Assembly: GCA_025057175.1 (NCBI GenBank)
Contig: JANWYE010000009.1
Coordinates: 1-38,905 of the forward strand
Length of the DNA: 38,905 bases
Source: Chloroflexus sp.
Lineage (GTDB): Bacteria; Chloroflexota; Chloroflexia; Chloroflexales; Chloroflexaceae
Direction of reading: 5' to 3'
Positions within the stretch are counted from its first letter, which is position 1, and each line of letters begins with the position of its first letter. The notes beneath the pieces were generated by a model, which had not been told where the DNA came from, ran no database searches, and worked only from the letters and a program-made list of their open reading frames with translations. The translations under genes and the position numbers were made by a program. Positions 8,302 through 17,801 of this stretch are shown piece by piece.

Positions 8302-9681
8302 TCATCTAGCCGGCGCGATCCCCAGCCGCGCCAGCCCAGTCTGAATCACAGGGTGGGCCATCATCACGCGGTGGATCAGTCCATCCTGATAATTGGCCAG
8401 CATCAACAACGAGATGCCTTTATCAATCCCGATCACATCGGTGGCATACCAATCGCGCGAGAGGTTAAAGGCGTCGTAGAAGCCATAACGACCCTTCAGC
8501 CGCTCGAGCGAATAGTAGTAGCGCATTGCCTGCAATGACTCCTCCGGCGTAAAAATGATCGAGCCAATCGCACCCGCCGGTGGCACGGTGTCGTCAATAA
8601 AGTGCGAGCGGTTGTCGTACCCTGATGGCGGCGCGCCGTAACGCCCTTCATAGCCGTTCGGCCCATCGCACGCAGTCAGGCCCCACGCGGTGGGGCCAAT
8701 CGTAGTGTATTTCGCGTCCATCGCAACGGCGAAGTCGTAATGGGCGCGCGATGCCGCTACCGAGTTTTGATGCCAATCGACTCCTTGCCGGTCGACCAAG
8801 CCGCGAAAGTCGATCCACGCATGGCTGAATTGGTAGGTGAAGAGCGAACCAAACCACGAGTGGATGAATGGATCGCCCTTGCCGTAGCGCCCCACATGGC
8901 GGATGAAGGTGTAGTAGGGCGTTTCGCCAACCGGGTGGGTGGGCGAACCTGCTGCCAACACGTAGAGCATCAATTGTTCAGCGTAAAAATCCCAGTGGCC
9001 GCTGAAGCCTTGTTCGGGGGTGAAGGCCATGTAAAACATCTGCCGATCTGGATCGAGAAACCATGGCCAATCAACCCGCTCGTAGATCGCATTGGCCAGT
9101 GTCTGCACTTCATCGCCAAAATACTGGCCAACCGCCAGCACCCCCATCAGTAAAATGGCGGTGTCAATGCTCGATACTTCGCTTTGCCATGCGCGCCGGC
9201 CCGTGTTTATATCAAGAAAGTGGTAGTAAAAACCTTCGATCAATGCGATCTGTTCCAGCGTTTGCAACGTGCCCAACGCTCGTTCGTAGCCTTGGTCACG
9301 GGTGATGTACCCCCGTTCGACCCCGACAATCAACGCGGTCAGGCCAAAACCAACTGCGGCGATGCTGGCGATCCCCTCCGATCCCGGATAACGATCACGA
9401 ATGAGACCATAGCCGGGGCTGGCCGGATCGGTGTTGGCCTGTTCCCAGAAGAAGTCGAACGCCGCGCGCATCTCGTAAGCGATGATCTCGTCATCGCTGG
9501 CTGTCGCTGGTGGCGTTGGCATCGGTGTGCTCGGTAGCGGTGTCTTCACGACCGGCGTTGGCGTGAACGCAGCTTGGGTGGGTGTGCTCGACGGCGTATC
9601 GGTTGGCCCAACCGGCGTGGCGCAGGCTGCCAACGCCACAATAAACCCTAACAGCAGAAGCCAAATTGAAAGCTTATTCAC
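8302..9681 (-). CDS. GH144-type 'glycoamylase' lipoprotein, exported
   Basis: A 459-aa surface-anchored member of the PF10091/GH144 group. The lipoprotein signal is N-KLSIWLLLLGFIVALAAC, with a clear LAAC lipobox, followed by a Thr/Pro-rich linker and then the catalytic barrel (SPGYGLIRDRYPG, SSIDTAILLMGVLAVGQYF, HWDFYAEQLMLYVLA, TYQFSHAWIDF, TAWGLTACDGPNGY, RYGFYDAFNLS, GIDKGISLLMLANY). The ORF-track ATG at 9714 puts twelve unlikely residues before the signal. I prefer the GTG at 9681, which has AGGAC upstream, overlaps the stop of the permease gene by 8 bases and gives a normal n-region. It is likely the extracellular endo-acting enzyme that makes oligosaccharides for the ABC transporters. 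Confidence 0.88.
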   Translation of the reverse strand: MNKLSIWLLLLGFIVALAACATPVGPTDTPSSTPTQAAFTPTPVVKTPLPSTPMPTPPATASDDEIIAYEMRAAFDFFWEQANTDPASPGYGLIRDRYPGSEGIASIAAVGFGLTALIVGVERGYITRDQGYERALGTLQTLEQIALIEGFYYHFLDINTGRRAWQSEVSSIDTAILLMGVLAVGQYFGDEVQTLANAIYERVDWPWFLDPDRQMFYMAFTPEQGFSGHWDFYAEQLMLYVLAAGSPTHPVGETPYYTFIRHVGRYGKGDPFIHSWFGSLFTYQFSHAWIDFRGLVDRQGVDWHQNSVAASRAHYDFAVAMDAKYTTIGPTAWGLTACDGPNGYEGRYGAPPSGYDNRSHFIDDTVPPAGAIGSIIFTPEESLQAMRYYYSLERLKGRYGFYDAFNLSRDWYATDVIGIDKGISLLMLANYQDGLIHRVMMAHPVIQTGLARLGIAPAR

Positions 9682-10603
9682 CGGCAAGTCCTGATCGTTC
9701 AATCGATTCGACAAACCAGCGCTGCAAGATGAAGTAGATCACCAGCAGCGGCAAAATAGTCAGAAACGTCCCGCTCATCTTGACCGCTTCGTTGAGCCGG
9801 TCGAAGATGTTGACCATGCTTGAGGGGTAGAGATTCTCGTAAGCTTGGGTGAATTTGGCCAGTTGCATCGGCAGTGTCTGAATGCCTCCTTCCAAAAACA
9901 CCGTGGTAAGGTAAGTTTCATTCCAGTACCATACAACCGAAAAGATGAATGAGACGATAAAAGCCGGCACTGCGCCGGGCAAGGCAATGCGCCAGAATAT
10001 GCCAAGATCCGACGCGCCATCGAGCCGGGCGGCTTCTTCGAGCGCTCGCGGCAGCGAGAGAAAGTTTTGGTAAAAGATGAGAATGAAGATGGCGCTCTTG
10101 AACCCTTGCCCTAGCGCCGCCGGAATAAGCAGTGCCCAAATGTTCCCTAATAGATTGAGGTAGCGATAGTTGAGCATCTGCGGGATGATCGTGTTTTGCG
10201 GCGGAATAACGAACGTAGCGAAGATAAGGGCGAAGAGCAGCGGCTTGCCCCACAACCGGTAGCGGGCTAGCCCGTAGCCAACCAACGCGCAGACCACCAC
10301 CTGCAACACCGTTGGCGCAGCGCTGACCACAATGGTTGCGCGCAGGGTGTCAAGGTAATTGAGCACCCGATACGCCTTTTGGTAATTGCCCAGATACAGC
10401 TCGGTCGGCACCCATTGCACCATCGGGTTGAGCAGATCAGCGGGACTTTTGAAGCTGTTGACTGCCATAAATAGCAGCGGGTAGAGATACACAAACCCGA
10501 TCGCGATCAAGATTGCGTAGAGGAGGCTGGTGGGTAACAGACCGGGCCGGTTGTGTACCCCCCACACCACTCGTCGTAGATAATCAAACTGTAGCCGCCG
10601 CAT
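9674..10603 (-). CDS. CUT1 sugar ABC transporter permease, MalG-type (pair B)
   Basis: A 309-aa inner-membrane permease with about six hydrophobic segments, starting at LLYAILIAIGFVYLYPLLF. It carries the EAA loop that contacts the ATPase: EEAARLDGASDLGIFWRIALP. It belongs to the MalG/CUT1 family for oligosaccharide import. The track start is a TTG at 10609; the ATG at 10603, seven bases after GGAGG, is better. The partner gene is the MalF-type permease at 10770, from which it is separated by a G-rich repeat. Its stop overlaps the start of the GH144 lipoprotein, linking uptake and extracellular cleavage. No ATPase gene is present in the window. Confidence 0.93.
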   Translation of the reverse strand: MRRLQFDYLRRVVWGVHNRPGLLPTSLLYAILIAIGFVYLYPLLFMAVNSFKSPADLLNPMVQWVPTELYLGNYQKAYRVLNYLDTLRATIVVSAAPTVLQVVVCALVGYGLARYRLWGKPLLFALIFATFVIPPQNTIIPQMLNYRYLNLLGNIWALLIPAALGQGFKSAIFILIFYQNFLSLPRALEEAARLDGASDLGIFWRIALPGAVPAFIVSFIFSVVWYWNETYLTTVFLEGGIQTLPMQLAKFTQAYENLYPSSMVNIFDRLNEAVKMSGTFLTILPLLVIYFILQRWFVESIERSGLAGE

Positions 10604-10631
10604 CGGCAATCCTCCGGTAGACGAAGTTTGC

Positions 10632-10765
10632 TACGTTGCCCCCACCCCAGTCCTCGCTGTGGCGGACGTATTCCCTCCCTCCAGCGGGGGGAAGCCGAGA
10701 GGGGGCCACAGCCTTGCCCCCACTCCAGTTCTAGAGACTGGCCCGCCGGGCGGTCTCTACCCCAT
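10632..10765. repeat. Degenerate copy of the G/C-rich repeat inside the operon
   Basis: The 166-bp gap between the two pair-B permease genes holds C-run blocks (TTGCCCCCACCCCAG, TTGCCCCCACTCCAG), CTCCCTCCAGCGGGGGGAAG and GAGGGGGCCACAGCC. These resemble the repeats at 1-170 and 1080-1250 in the opposite orientation. The arms can form hairpins in the polycistronic mRNA (for example GGCCCGCCGGGCGG near 10740). No gene is visible here. Confidence 0.6.
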
Positions 10766-10769
10766 ACCT

Positions 10770-11639
10770 TCAATCCTTCGCCCGCGGGCGCAAGACCAAA
10801 AAGGTCGCTATCAATAGCGCGATCAACGCCAACGCATAGAGAAATGCCATGGCGCTAGCGTAGCCGATCCCGCCCTCAACATCGTAAATGCGCGAATGAA
10901 TATATTTGATCACTTTGTTTTCCGAAAAATGTGAGAGGGTGATAATCGTATAGAGCGCATTGATCACGGTGGTGGTTGTGAGCGATGGCAAGGTAATTTT
11001 CCAGAACATCTCCCACGCTGAAGCGCCATCTACCGCGGCTGCTTCATAGACAAAACGGTCAATCTTTTGCAATCCGGCCAGATAGATCAGAATTTGCACG
11101 CCAGAAAACCACAAAATAAGAATGAACGACGTTAACAAATACCGGACTGGCTCGCGCAACAGGGCCGGTAATTGGCTAACAAAAGCGGTCACTGCCGCCG
11201 AAGAGGCCACTTGTGGCGCTGAAGTCGCTCCTTGCGCGACTAGTTCGCTGATGACCGGCCCGCTTGTGATCACGACCGGTAGAAAGAAGATGGTGCGAAA
11301 GATGGCTCTCCCCCAAAATGGCACATTCAAAAAGAGGGCAATGATCATAGAAAAGATCAAAATAATCGGGACTGAAATCGCCGTTTCAATTACATATTCC
11401 ACCAGTAGTTGCACAAAGGTCGGATCGGTAAATAGGGCGCGGGTGTAGTTTTGCCAGCCGATGGCGGTCAACTCAATCCCTGTTACCGCAACTTTGACAT
11501 TGCTTAGGCTGTATTGGAAGGTTTGCGCCAGTGGTGCGGCAGTGAATAGCGTAAACCCAATCAGCCATGGCAAGAGAAAACGGTAGCCTTGCAGATTTTC
11601 GCGCAGGCGAAAGCGCCATCGTGTTCTGCTGTTGGCCAT
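10770..11639 (-). CDS. CUT1 sugar ABC transporter permease, MalF-type (pair B)
   Basis: A 289-aa membrane permease beginning MANSRTRWRF. The first membrane segment is FLLPWLIGFTLFTAAPLAQ, and the EAA loop is YEAAAVDGASAWEMFWKITLP near residue 200. An atypical loop between segments, around QGATSAPQVASSAAVTAFV, adds length outside the membrane. The track start at 11699 overlaps the DUF5696 stop and gives an Arg-rich, unlikely N-terminus. The ATG at 11639 has AAGGAG eight bases upstream and is preferred. It forms a heterodimer with the following MalG-type permease. Sitting directly after DUF5696, pair B may be dedicated to a substrate that the DUF5696 protein handles; that is inference. Confidence 0.92.
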   Translation of the reverse strand: MANSRTRWRFRLRENLQGYRFLLPWLIGFTLFTAAPLAQTFQYSLSNVKVAVTGIELTAIGWQNYTRALFTDPTFVQLLVEYVIETAISVPIILIFSMIIALFLNVPFWGRAIFRTIFFLPVVITSGPVISELVAQGATSAPQVASSAAVTAFVSQLPALLREPVRYLLTSFILILWFSGVQILIYLAGLQKIDRFVYEAAAVDGASAWEMFWKITLPSLTTTTVINALYTIITLSHFSENKVIKYIHSRIYDVEGGIGYASAMAFLYALALIALLIATFLVLRPRAKD

Positions 11640-11698
11640 GCCGGTGCTCCTTCTTCTACCCCTTTCCTCTCGCCGCGCGCGAGAACAGGGAGGGGCCA

Positions 11699-13831
11699 CT
11701 ACTCAATCACCACCGCCTCCCGAGCTGGGATCATTCTGCCGGCCAACGAGACCGGTTGGTTCGTGTAGTTGACCACTATCCGTTTGCCGTTGGCATATTC
11801 GGTGACGGCCACGCCGGGCAAAGGCGTCGTTCGCGCCACAATCGCCGATCCTTGCACCGGCCCTAACACCTTAGCCAGCCTTGTATAGGCCCGCTGCACC
11901 TCGTCGCGCCATTGGCGATAGGCCGAGGTGTAGATCCAATTCGATCGCGTCTTTAACATTGCTGCTGTTGTCTCGTGGGTGAGCAAGAAGGATGGGTAGG
12001 CGCCATAGTCGGCGTGGCGCAGCAGGTCTTCTTCCAGATTCGACGAGAAGTTGAGCGGTGGGCCGTAGTATGGAATGTAGCCGGCCAACACGATCGGCAA
12101 GAAGGGTACGGCAGCAGAGGTGTAGATGTAGCCGCTGTCGCCGAGCGGCATATCGTAGTAGGCACGGGTAGCGCCCCATAGATAGGCGTTGGGCCGGTAG
12201 ATGGCAAAGGGGCCATTGGCGGTTAGTCGCTCTTGATAGGCTTGCAAGCTCTGCTCGCGGTTGCGGCGGGTTTCGGCGCGAAAATCGCTGTACAGCCGAA
12301 AGCCAATGCCGTCGAGCGCGATGCCAATTTCCACCGGTTGAAAGGCGTCGCGCCACGCTGCGATTCGCCGCTCGACTGCCGGCAGGTTGAGGTAGATCTG
12401 CTGCATGCCACGATGCGTGCCCCGTAAGATGGCCCGGTTGATCGCCATCGCGGTCTCGGCCCGCGTGTAGCCACTCTCATCAACGAGTCCAGCCTGCGGA
12501 TCAACATACAAACTCAAGTACCCTCCCTGCGCTGCAATTGTCTGCGCCAACCGTTCCAATGCTCCCCGGCTGCCCAACGCACCTTCGATCCGCAGGTCGA
12601 GCGGCAGCGGCGCGGTCGCGCCTTGCGGTTGCCAGCCGTAATAGACCACTTCCACCCGCCTCGTGGGCAGATCGGCGAGTATCTCGGCCATTTCAGCGAT
12701 GGTTGTCATCGGGATGGCCCGCTGCCAGAAGAGCACTCGCTCACGTTCAGCGCCGAGAAACTCGACCCGCAATGGTATCCCGTCACTGATGGCTCCCATT
12801 GGCTGCAACACGCCCTGCCCAACCAGAAAACGCTGATAGGCTCGCGCCAAGCCAACATAATCTGCCTCGGCTCCAGTGAGGAAGTGGTAGTGCTGCACAA
12901 TGTCAAAGGCGTTCGTCTGTGGTTGGATAACGGTTACTCCTGCGCCGGAGCGATTCGTGGGCTGGAAATAGCTCTCGTTGTAGATGAAGAGGTTGTAGAG
13001 AAAGTTGAATTTGGTAATTATCCCCGCCGGGTGCGCTAGCAGTTCGGCAAAAGCCGATCCCTGTTCGAGAATGGTCAGGAAGGCATGCCGTCCTTCGCCA
13101 TGCACCATCCCAAAGACCGGCGCCGAAAGCGGGTAGATAGGGCGGGTGTCGGGGTTGGCTGGCAACTCACCGCGCATTCCTAGATCTGGGCCATAGTAGC
13201 GGCCGTAGAACATCGCGCGGGCGGTCGTGCGCTCGGCGAAGGCAATGGTGCTGCCGCTGCCATCGGGAATCAGCATGTATCCCGGTGTCTCCGCTTCACG
13301 GGTGGCGCCGAAGAAGGGGTAGAGGTGCAATTGGGCCAGCCGGAAGTTACCCGCTTCACCGATCCCGCTGAATGGCACGGCCACCCGCACCCCGCTCGGC
13401 GTTAGCGTGACCTGCACGGTTACGGTGATGGCCGGTTCAGTGAAGGTGACTTGGCCGGTAAAACCATCGCTGTGCAGCGTAATTGCAAGCTGGTGTTCGG
13501 CGTTCGTAATCGAGGCCCGCCGCGTGTTGGTGCGCGCATCCATATACTCGATGCTGATCCCGCTGCGGGCAAAGGCCGTCCATGTCCGGTTGAGCCGGTC
13601 GTCTGGCGTCACTTCATCGAGGTTCGACGACCAGACATAGCCGCTGCGCCGGTCGAGTACCTTGAAGGCCAGCGTCTCGCGGTTGAGGTACAGCTCGAAG
13701 CCGGCATTGGCGGCCACCCGCTCATAACCGGCGGGGATGTTCGGCGCGCTTCCCGCCGCGTGGGTGGTGGGCAGATGCGTCGCCAGCAGGAGCGCTCCGA
13801 TCAGGAGATGGATGAGTGTGTATGCCTTCAC
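11699..13831 (-). CDS. DUF5696 domain protein, exported, unknown function
   Basis: A 710-aa protein with a signal peptide (V/M-KAYTLIHLLIGALLLATHLPTTHA) and an extracytoplasmic body. The first ~300 residues are beta-rich (GFELYLNRETLAFKVLDRRSGYVW, YMLIPDGSGSTIAF), as in DUF5696 proteins. The region from about 370 to 600 alternates strands and helices like a TIM barrel (VEVVYYGWQPQG, YLSLYVDPQAGLV, IGIALDGIGFRLYSDF, PFAIYRPNAYLWG), similar in style to unusual glycoside hydrolases. The track start is a TTG. The GTG at 13831, with GAGG six bases upstream and starting right at the signal peptide, is preferred. DUF5696 genes are typically found beside CUT1 permeases; no activity is known to me. 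It could be an extracellular glycosidase or a scaffold for the transporter. Confidence 0.85.
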   Translation of the reverse strand: MKAYTLIHLLIGALLLATHLPTTHAAGSAPNIPAGYERVAANAGFELYLNRETLAFKVLDRRSGYVWSSNLDEVTPDDRLNRTWTAFARSGISIEYMDARTNTRRASITNAEHQLAITLHSDGFTGQVTFTEPAITVTVQVTLTPSGVRVAVPFSGIGEAGNFRLAQLHLYPFFGATREAETPGYMLIPDGSGSTIAFAERTTARAMFYGRYYGPDLGMRGELPANPDTRPIYPLSAPVFGMVHGEGRHAFLTILEQGSAFAELLAHPAGIITKFNFLYNLFIYNESYFQPTNRSGAGVTVIQPQTNAFDIVQHYHFLTGAEADYVGLARAYQRFLVGQGVLQPMGAISDGIPLRVEFLGAERERVLFWQRAIPMTTIAEMAEILADLPTRRVEVVYYGWQPQGATAPLPLDLRIEGALGSRGALERLAQTIAAQGGYLSLYVDPQAGLVDESGYTRAETAMAINRAILRGTHRGMQQIYLNLPAVERRIAAWRDAFQPVEIGIALDGIGFRLYSDFRAETRRNREQSLQAYQERLTANGPFAIYRPNAYLWGATRAYYDMPLGDSGYIYTSAAVPFLPIVLAGYIPYYGPPLNFSSNLEEDLLRHADYGAYPSFLLTHETTAAMLKTRSNWIYTSAYRQWRDEVQRAYTRLAKVLGPVQGSAIVARTTPLPGVAVTEYANGKRIVVNYTNQPVSLAGRMIPAREAVVIE

Positions 13832-13876
13832 CCTGAACCTCGTGTGTGCCAATGGTACGATCGCTATCGCAATGCC

Positions 13877-15919
13877 CTACAAACTACGCAACCCGATCTC
13901 CTGCCAGACCGCGCTGACAAAATCGAACAGTTGCCCGAAGAGCAGCGAGAGAATGTAGGCGGTGAGCGCCAACATCGCCATCGTGAACAGCGTCTTGAGC
14001 ACGTTGCTCGTTGTTTCGGAAATGGTGTAGTTGTGGATTTCCCGCACCATAATAAAAAGCATCAATCCAGTCCATGCAAAGATGACCTGTTGCGAAAAAC
14101 TGACCAAGAAGACTTCATTGAGTGTGAGTACATTCGAGGCGGCGATCACCACCGGCATAAACAGCGCATAGGGGAAGAGGCTGTAGGCGCTGCCGATGAC
14201 CACATCGCGCACCCGACCTTCGCCGTCGCTGATGGTTGATACCAGATAGTTAGCGGTGTTCCACAAGCCAAACAGCGCCACCAGCAGCGCGATTTCGTTT
14301 TCAACCCGAATCTGGCCGGGATAGGCATACTGGTTGAACGGAAAACCCATCAGGTAGAGCGACAGCACATGCACGGCGATGACCCACAGGTAGATCAGCA
14401 GCGCAAACCGCAGGCTGCCGCGCTGATTGGCTTTGATGTAGTAGAAGCTATCGACCGGATGACGCACAAAGCGTAGCAGGAAGACCGCATCATCAATCAG
14501 CCGGTAACGGCGCAGCCGGCGCATACCGGCCCGCAATGGCGCTAGCCAGCCGTACCGCTGCTCAAATCGGCGCAAGACGCTCTGGCCGATCGCTGCCAAC
14601 GTTACCCCGACGATGAACGGGCCGAGGTATTGTTGTAACACCGCATTGCGCAGCTCCCAGAACGCTTCGGAATAGCCGTTCCGATCTTCAGCGTAGCGGT
14701 AGGCGGCCAGCGCGGCGGCGTAGTCGCCTGCCTTGAAGTAGGCATCGGCCAGTCCCTGATAGGCCATAATGAACGAGCCGTTGTAGTTGAGCACCTGTTC
14801 AAAGTAGGGTTGCGCTTCGCGGTAGAAGCCGGCCAGATAGAGCCGCATTGCCCGATGCACCGTCTCGGCGAAGGCCGTCGCTTGGTAAAGAATGAGCGCA
14901 TTCTTTTCTTTATCGAGCGCGTAGATCACATCGCCGGCGCGGGCAATACCGGTCGGGTTGATCAATGTGCCGCGCCGTTGATCGCCATAGTCGCGGGCAC
15001 TGAACATGAACAGCAAGGTGCCGTTTTGGTCGTATTCGAAGATGCGCCCCTCGCCATCAACCACCACCAGCAGCCCTTCGGGATCGATATGGATGTCGCG
15101 GAACGAGGTCGAGCCGTAGATGGTCGGGAAGATATTGCGCCCCGCCACGGTAAACTTGCGAATGCTCTGATCGGCGAAGGTGCTGGCGGTGATGGTGTAG
15201 AGCATTGATTGGCGGTCAATCGCCAGATTTGACGGTGAAGCGGCTTCGTTGCGCACCAGTTGGGCCAGTTGCTCTTCGCTCAGAAACATGCGCTGCAAGA
15301 TCATGCGCAGCGACATCTGGGCCGTGTTGGCGGCGAAGTTGCCGATAAAGCGCCCGTCAGGGTTGAGTTGAATGACCCCCTGCACCGATCCCTCGCTGAT
15401 CACGTAGAGGTTTTTGCGCCGGTCAACCGCTACTTTGCGCGGCAAGAAGGTGCGGTTCTTGCCAAAGAGCGGCTCGCTGGGCCGGCCAAACTGGTGGCGT
15501 AGCGCGCCATCGGCGGCAAAGACCACGATCTGATTCAGGCCGGCATCGGCGACATAGACCGTTCCTTCATCATCGACAAACACGCCGGTCGGCTTGTTCA
15601 GCACTCCTTTGCCATATTCGGCAGTCACAGCCAGCGTCGCATCGAGCCGCACTATGCGCCCGTTGCCGGTATCGGCGAGGTAGATCACGCCATCTGGCGT
15701 CATGAACAGGTCTTCCGGCCCGGCCACCGGCAGAGCGATTTCATCCACTGGAATGTAGGCATCCTGCGTCATGTACAACTCGCCGCCGGGACCGGGAGTC
15801 CACGTCACATAGGGGGCATCGGCCCGCGCTGGCGGCGCGAGCAACGCCAGCCCCCATGCCAGCGTGATCAGCGCGCCGATCACGAAGCTTATTCGTTTGC
15901 GGATGCGCACTGGTCTCAT
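13877..15919 (-). CDS. NHL beta-propeller, TPR and Yip1-type membrane protein
   Basis: A 680-aa three-part protein. After a signal segment ([24 protein letters not shown]) come NHL propeller blades at about 65-350 ([59 protein letters not shown]). TPR-like helices follow at about 360-425 ([23 protein letters not shown]). The C-terminus holds about six membrane segments resembling Yip1 proteins ([35 protein letters not shown]). The propeller and TPR lie outside the membrane. The track start at 15982 overlaps the permease gene; the ATG at 15919 with GAGG seven bases upstream is preferred. It sits between permease pair A and DUF5696, and the same combination accompanies CUT1 transporters in other phyla, so it is probably a transporter accessory or sensor. 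Function unknown. Confidence 0.85.
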   Translation of the reverse strand: MRPVRIRKRISFVIGALITLAWGLALLAPPARADAPYVTWTPGPGGELYMTQDAYIPVDEIALPVAGPEDLFMTPDGVIYLADTGNGRIVRLDATLAVTAEYGKGVLNKPTGVFVDDEGTVYVADAGLNQIVVFAADGALRHQFGRPSEPLFGKNRTFLPRKVAVDRRKNLYVISEGSVQGVIQLNPDGRFIGNFAANTAQMSLRMILQRMFLSEEQLAQLVRNEAASPSNLAIDRQSMLYTITASTFADQSIRKFTVAGRNIFPTIYGSTSFRDIHIDPEGLLVVVDGEGRIFEYDQNGTLLFMFSARDYGDQRRGTLINPTGIARAGDVIYALDKEKNALILYQATAFAETVHRAMRLYLAGFYREAQPYFEQVLNYNGSFIMAYQGLADAYFKAGDYAAALAAYRYAEDRNGYSEAFWELRNAVLQQYLGPFIVGVTLAAIGQSVLRRFEQRYGWLAPLRAGMRRLRRYRLIDDAVFLLRFVRHPVDSFYYIKANQRGSLRFALLIYLWVIAVHVLSLYLMGFPFNQYAYPGQIRVENEIALLVALFGLWNTANYLVSTISDGEGRVRDVVIGSAYSLFPYALFMPVVIAASNVLTLNEVFLVSFSQQVIFAWTGLMLFIMVREIHNYTISETTSNVLKTLFTMAMLALTAYILSLLFGQLFDFVSAVWQEIGLRSL

Positions 15920-15982
15920 GTGCTTGCCTCTGCGTTCTTCCTTGGCCCCTTGCCCGCCTGAGTGTATCGCGCTGGCCTCCAT

Positions 15983-16885
15983 TTACTTCAACCCTGAATG
16001 CGACATCGTGCTCATCACTTGGCTCTGCAACAAGATAAAGATGATGAGGTTGGGCAAAAAGACAATCAATGAAGCCGCCGCTGCCATCCCCTGCCCGGCG
16101 ACTAGATTGGCCCCCGCCGTGGTTGAAGTGAGGGTAGAGAGATAGAAGGCGAATGTCTTTAGATTTTCGTCGTTGATGTACATTGCCGACGTATCAACGT
16201 TATTCCACGAAGCTTGAAAGGCGAGGATAGCGATAGTTGCCAGCGCCGGTCTAGTCAGCGGCAAAATGATGTGCCAATAAATCTGCATGTCGTTTGCGCC
16301 GTCAATCTGGGCAGCTTCGATCATCTCGTTCGGCAGCGCATCCATAAATTGCTTGAGCAAGAATAGACCGACCGGCATGGCGAGCGCGGGCAGGATATGC
16401 ACCCAGAAGGTGTTGAGCAGGCCGAGCTGTTGAATGATCAAGAAGCGCGGGATCGTTACCGCCACCGGCACAAACATCAGCGCGACGGTATTAATCGCAA
16501 ACAGCGTATTCTTAAGCCGGAACCGCTTCTTCGAGAGAGCAAAGGCCGCTGTTGAGCCAACCACCACCGAGGCCAGCACCGTCAAGAGTGTCACCATCAC
16601 GCTATTGAAGAGGTAGCGGCTGACTGGCACCTCTGACGTTGAGATACGCGCAAAAAGGTCGGTGAAATTCTTGAGCGTGGGCCGCACCACAAAAAAGCGT
16701 GGCGGATAGGCAAACAGCTCCTCCGGCGGTTTGAAAGCGTGCGAGAAGATGAAGACGATCGGCAGCAGCATAAACACTGCCAACGGCAGCAAAACGAGAT
16801 AAAACTTGAGCTGGCTGGGATGAAACCCGCGCGGGTTCATGCCACTATCGCGCAGACTATACGTAAACCAGCGTTTGCGCCTCAT
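15983..16885 (-). CDS. CUT1 sugar ABC transporter permease, MalG-type (pair A)
   Basis: A 300-aa permease beginning [15 protein letters not shown]. The first segment is [20 protein letters not shown], and the EAA loop is [21 protein letters not shown]. The C-terminus has a [12 protein letters not shown] end similar to other MalG-type proteins. The 44 residues added by the track (start 17017) are a Cys/Trp-rich reading of the upstream gene. The ATG at 16885 sits one base after the upstream stop, with GAGG six bases before it, so coupling is tight. It pairs with the MalF-type permease immediately upstream and probably receives substrate from one of the two binding proteins. Confidence 0.93.
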   Translation of the reverse strand: MRRKRWFTYSLRDSGMNPRGFHPSQLKFYLVLLPLAVFMLLPIVFIFSHAFKPPEELFAYPPRFFVVRPTLKNFTDLFARISTSEVPVSRYLFNSVMVTLLTVLASVVVGSTAAFALSKKRFRLKNTLFAINTVALMFVPVAVTIPRFLIIQQLGLLNTFWVHILPALAMPVGLFLLKQFMDALPNEMIEAAQIDGANDMQIYWHIILPLTRPALATIAILAFQASWNNVDTSAMYINDENLKTFAFYLSTLTSTTAGANLVAGQGMAAAASLIVFLPNLIIFILLQSQVMSTMSHSGLK

Positions 16886-16886
16886 C

Positions 16887-17801
16887 TCAATCCTCGCGGA
16901 ACAGTTTGTTGGCAAGCCGGTTAAAGAGCAGCACCATGAACAGCAACACCACTGAAACGGCGGCGGCATAGCCCATCTCGTAGCGCAAAAAGCCGTAGTC
17001 TTCGATATGGTTGACAATCAGTTGGCCAGCATACTGCGGCGTTGGGTTGCTGCCCGATAGCGCGACCCCAATCGTGCCGGCCTGAAACGCGCCGACAATC
17101 GCCATCACCGCGCCAAACAGCATCTGTGGTTTCATTGATGGAATGGTGATGTAGATGATCTCTTGCCAGCGGCTGCTAATCCCGTCGAGCGCGCCGGCTT
17201 CGTACAATTCGGGATTGATGTCGAGCATGCCGGCCAGCATAGCCAAAAAGCCGACTCCCATGCTGCTCCACAGGGTGACGATGATCATAATCGTCATTAA
17301 GTACTCTGGCGATTGCAGCCACTGGATTGGCGCTTGGATCACGTTCAAGCTGAGCAGGAAGCTGTTCAGGTAGCCATTCTGATCACCGCTAAACAGCGTC
17401 TGCCAAACCACTGCCATCGCCACGCCGCCGGTCATTGACGGCGAGTAGAGGATGAGAGCGAAGATCGTGCGCGGCGTGCGTGGGAGCTGGGCCAGCATCC
17501 ACGCCAGCAAGAAGGCCAGCACGTACCCTCCCGGCCCAACCAGCACGGCAAACTGGATCGTGTTGGGCAAGACGTAGCGCATAAAGATGTCGTCTTGGGT
17601 CAGCAACACGATGTAATTGAGCAGACCGTTGAACTGTGGCGGCTGGATCGAGTCGAAAAAGGTGAACGACAGCAGAAATGCCGCTAGCACCGGGATCGCA
17701 ATGAAGATTGCGAACAGCACGGCATACGGAGCGACGAAGCCGTATGCGCTCGCCTCTTTGCGCCACTGCCTGCTCAGTTGGCTGCGCCATTCAGTTTGCA
17801 T
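16887..17801 (-). CDS. CUT1 sugar ABC transporter permease, MalF-type (pair A)
   Basis: A 304-aa permease with six or more hydrophobic segments, starting at [20 protein letters not shown]. The EAA loop is [22 protein letters not shown] near residue 210, slightly longer than the canonical form. Its ATG overlaps the last 11 bases of the 948-aa binding-protein gene (stop TGA inside GCAAACTGA), so the two are translationally coupled and probably form one transporter. The C-terminal [11 protein letters not shown] is typical of MalF/LacF-type proteins. The membrane location and import role follow from the family; the substrate is not visible from the sequence. Confidence 0.93.
   Translation of the reverse strand: MQTEWRSQLSRQWRKEASAYGFVAPYAVLFAIFIAIPVLAAFLLSFTFFDSIQPPQFNGLLNYIVLLTQDDIFMRYVLPNTIQFAVLVGPGGYVLAFLLAWMLAQLPRTPRTIFALILYSPSMTGGVAMAVVWQTLFSGDQNGYLNSFLLSLNVIQAPIQWLQSPEYLMTIMIIVTLWSSMGVGFLAMLAGMLDINPELYEAGALDGISSRWQEIIYITIPSMKPQMLFGAVMAIVGAFQAGTIGVALSGSNPTPQYAGQLIVNHIEDYGFLRYEMGYAAAVSVVLLFMVLLFNRLANKLFRED

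Noticed and set aside
5920-9681. Starch or glycogen degradation by 'glucoamylases'
   Set aside because: The glycoamylase (PF10091) name is historic; characterised relatives are GH144 beta-1,2-glucanases and no alpha-glucan enzymes occur in the cluster.
15983-17017. Extended N-terminus of the pair-A MalG permease (Cys/Trp-rich start)
   Set aside because: The extra 44 residues are a shifted reading of the MalF gene; an ATG with a good ribosome binding site lies at 16885.
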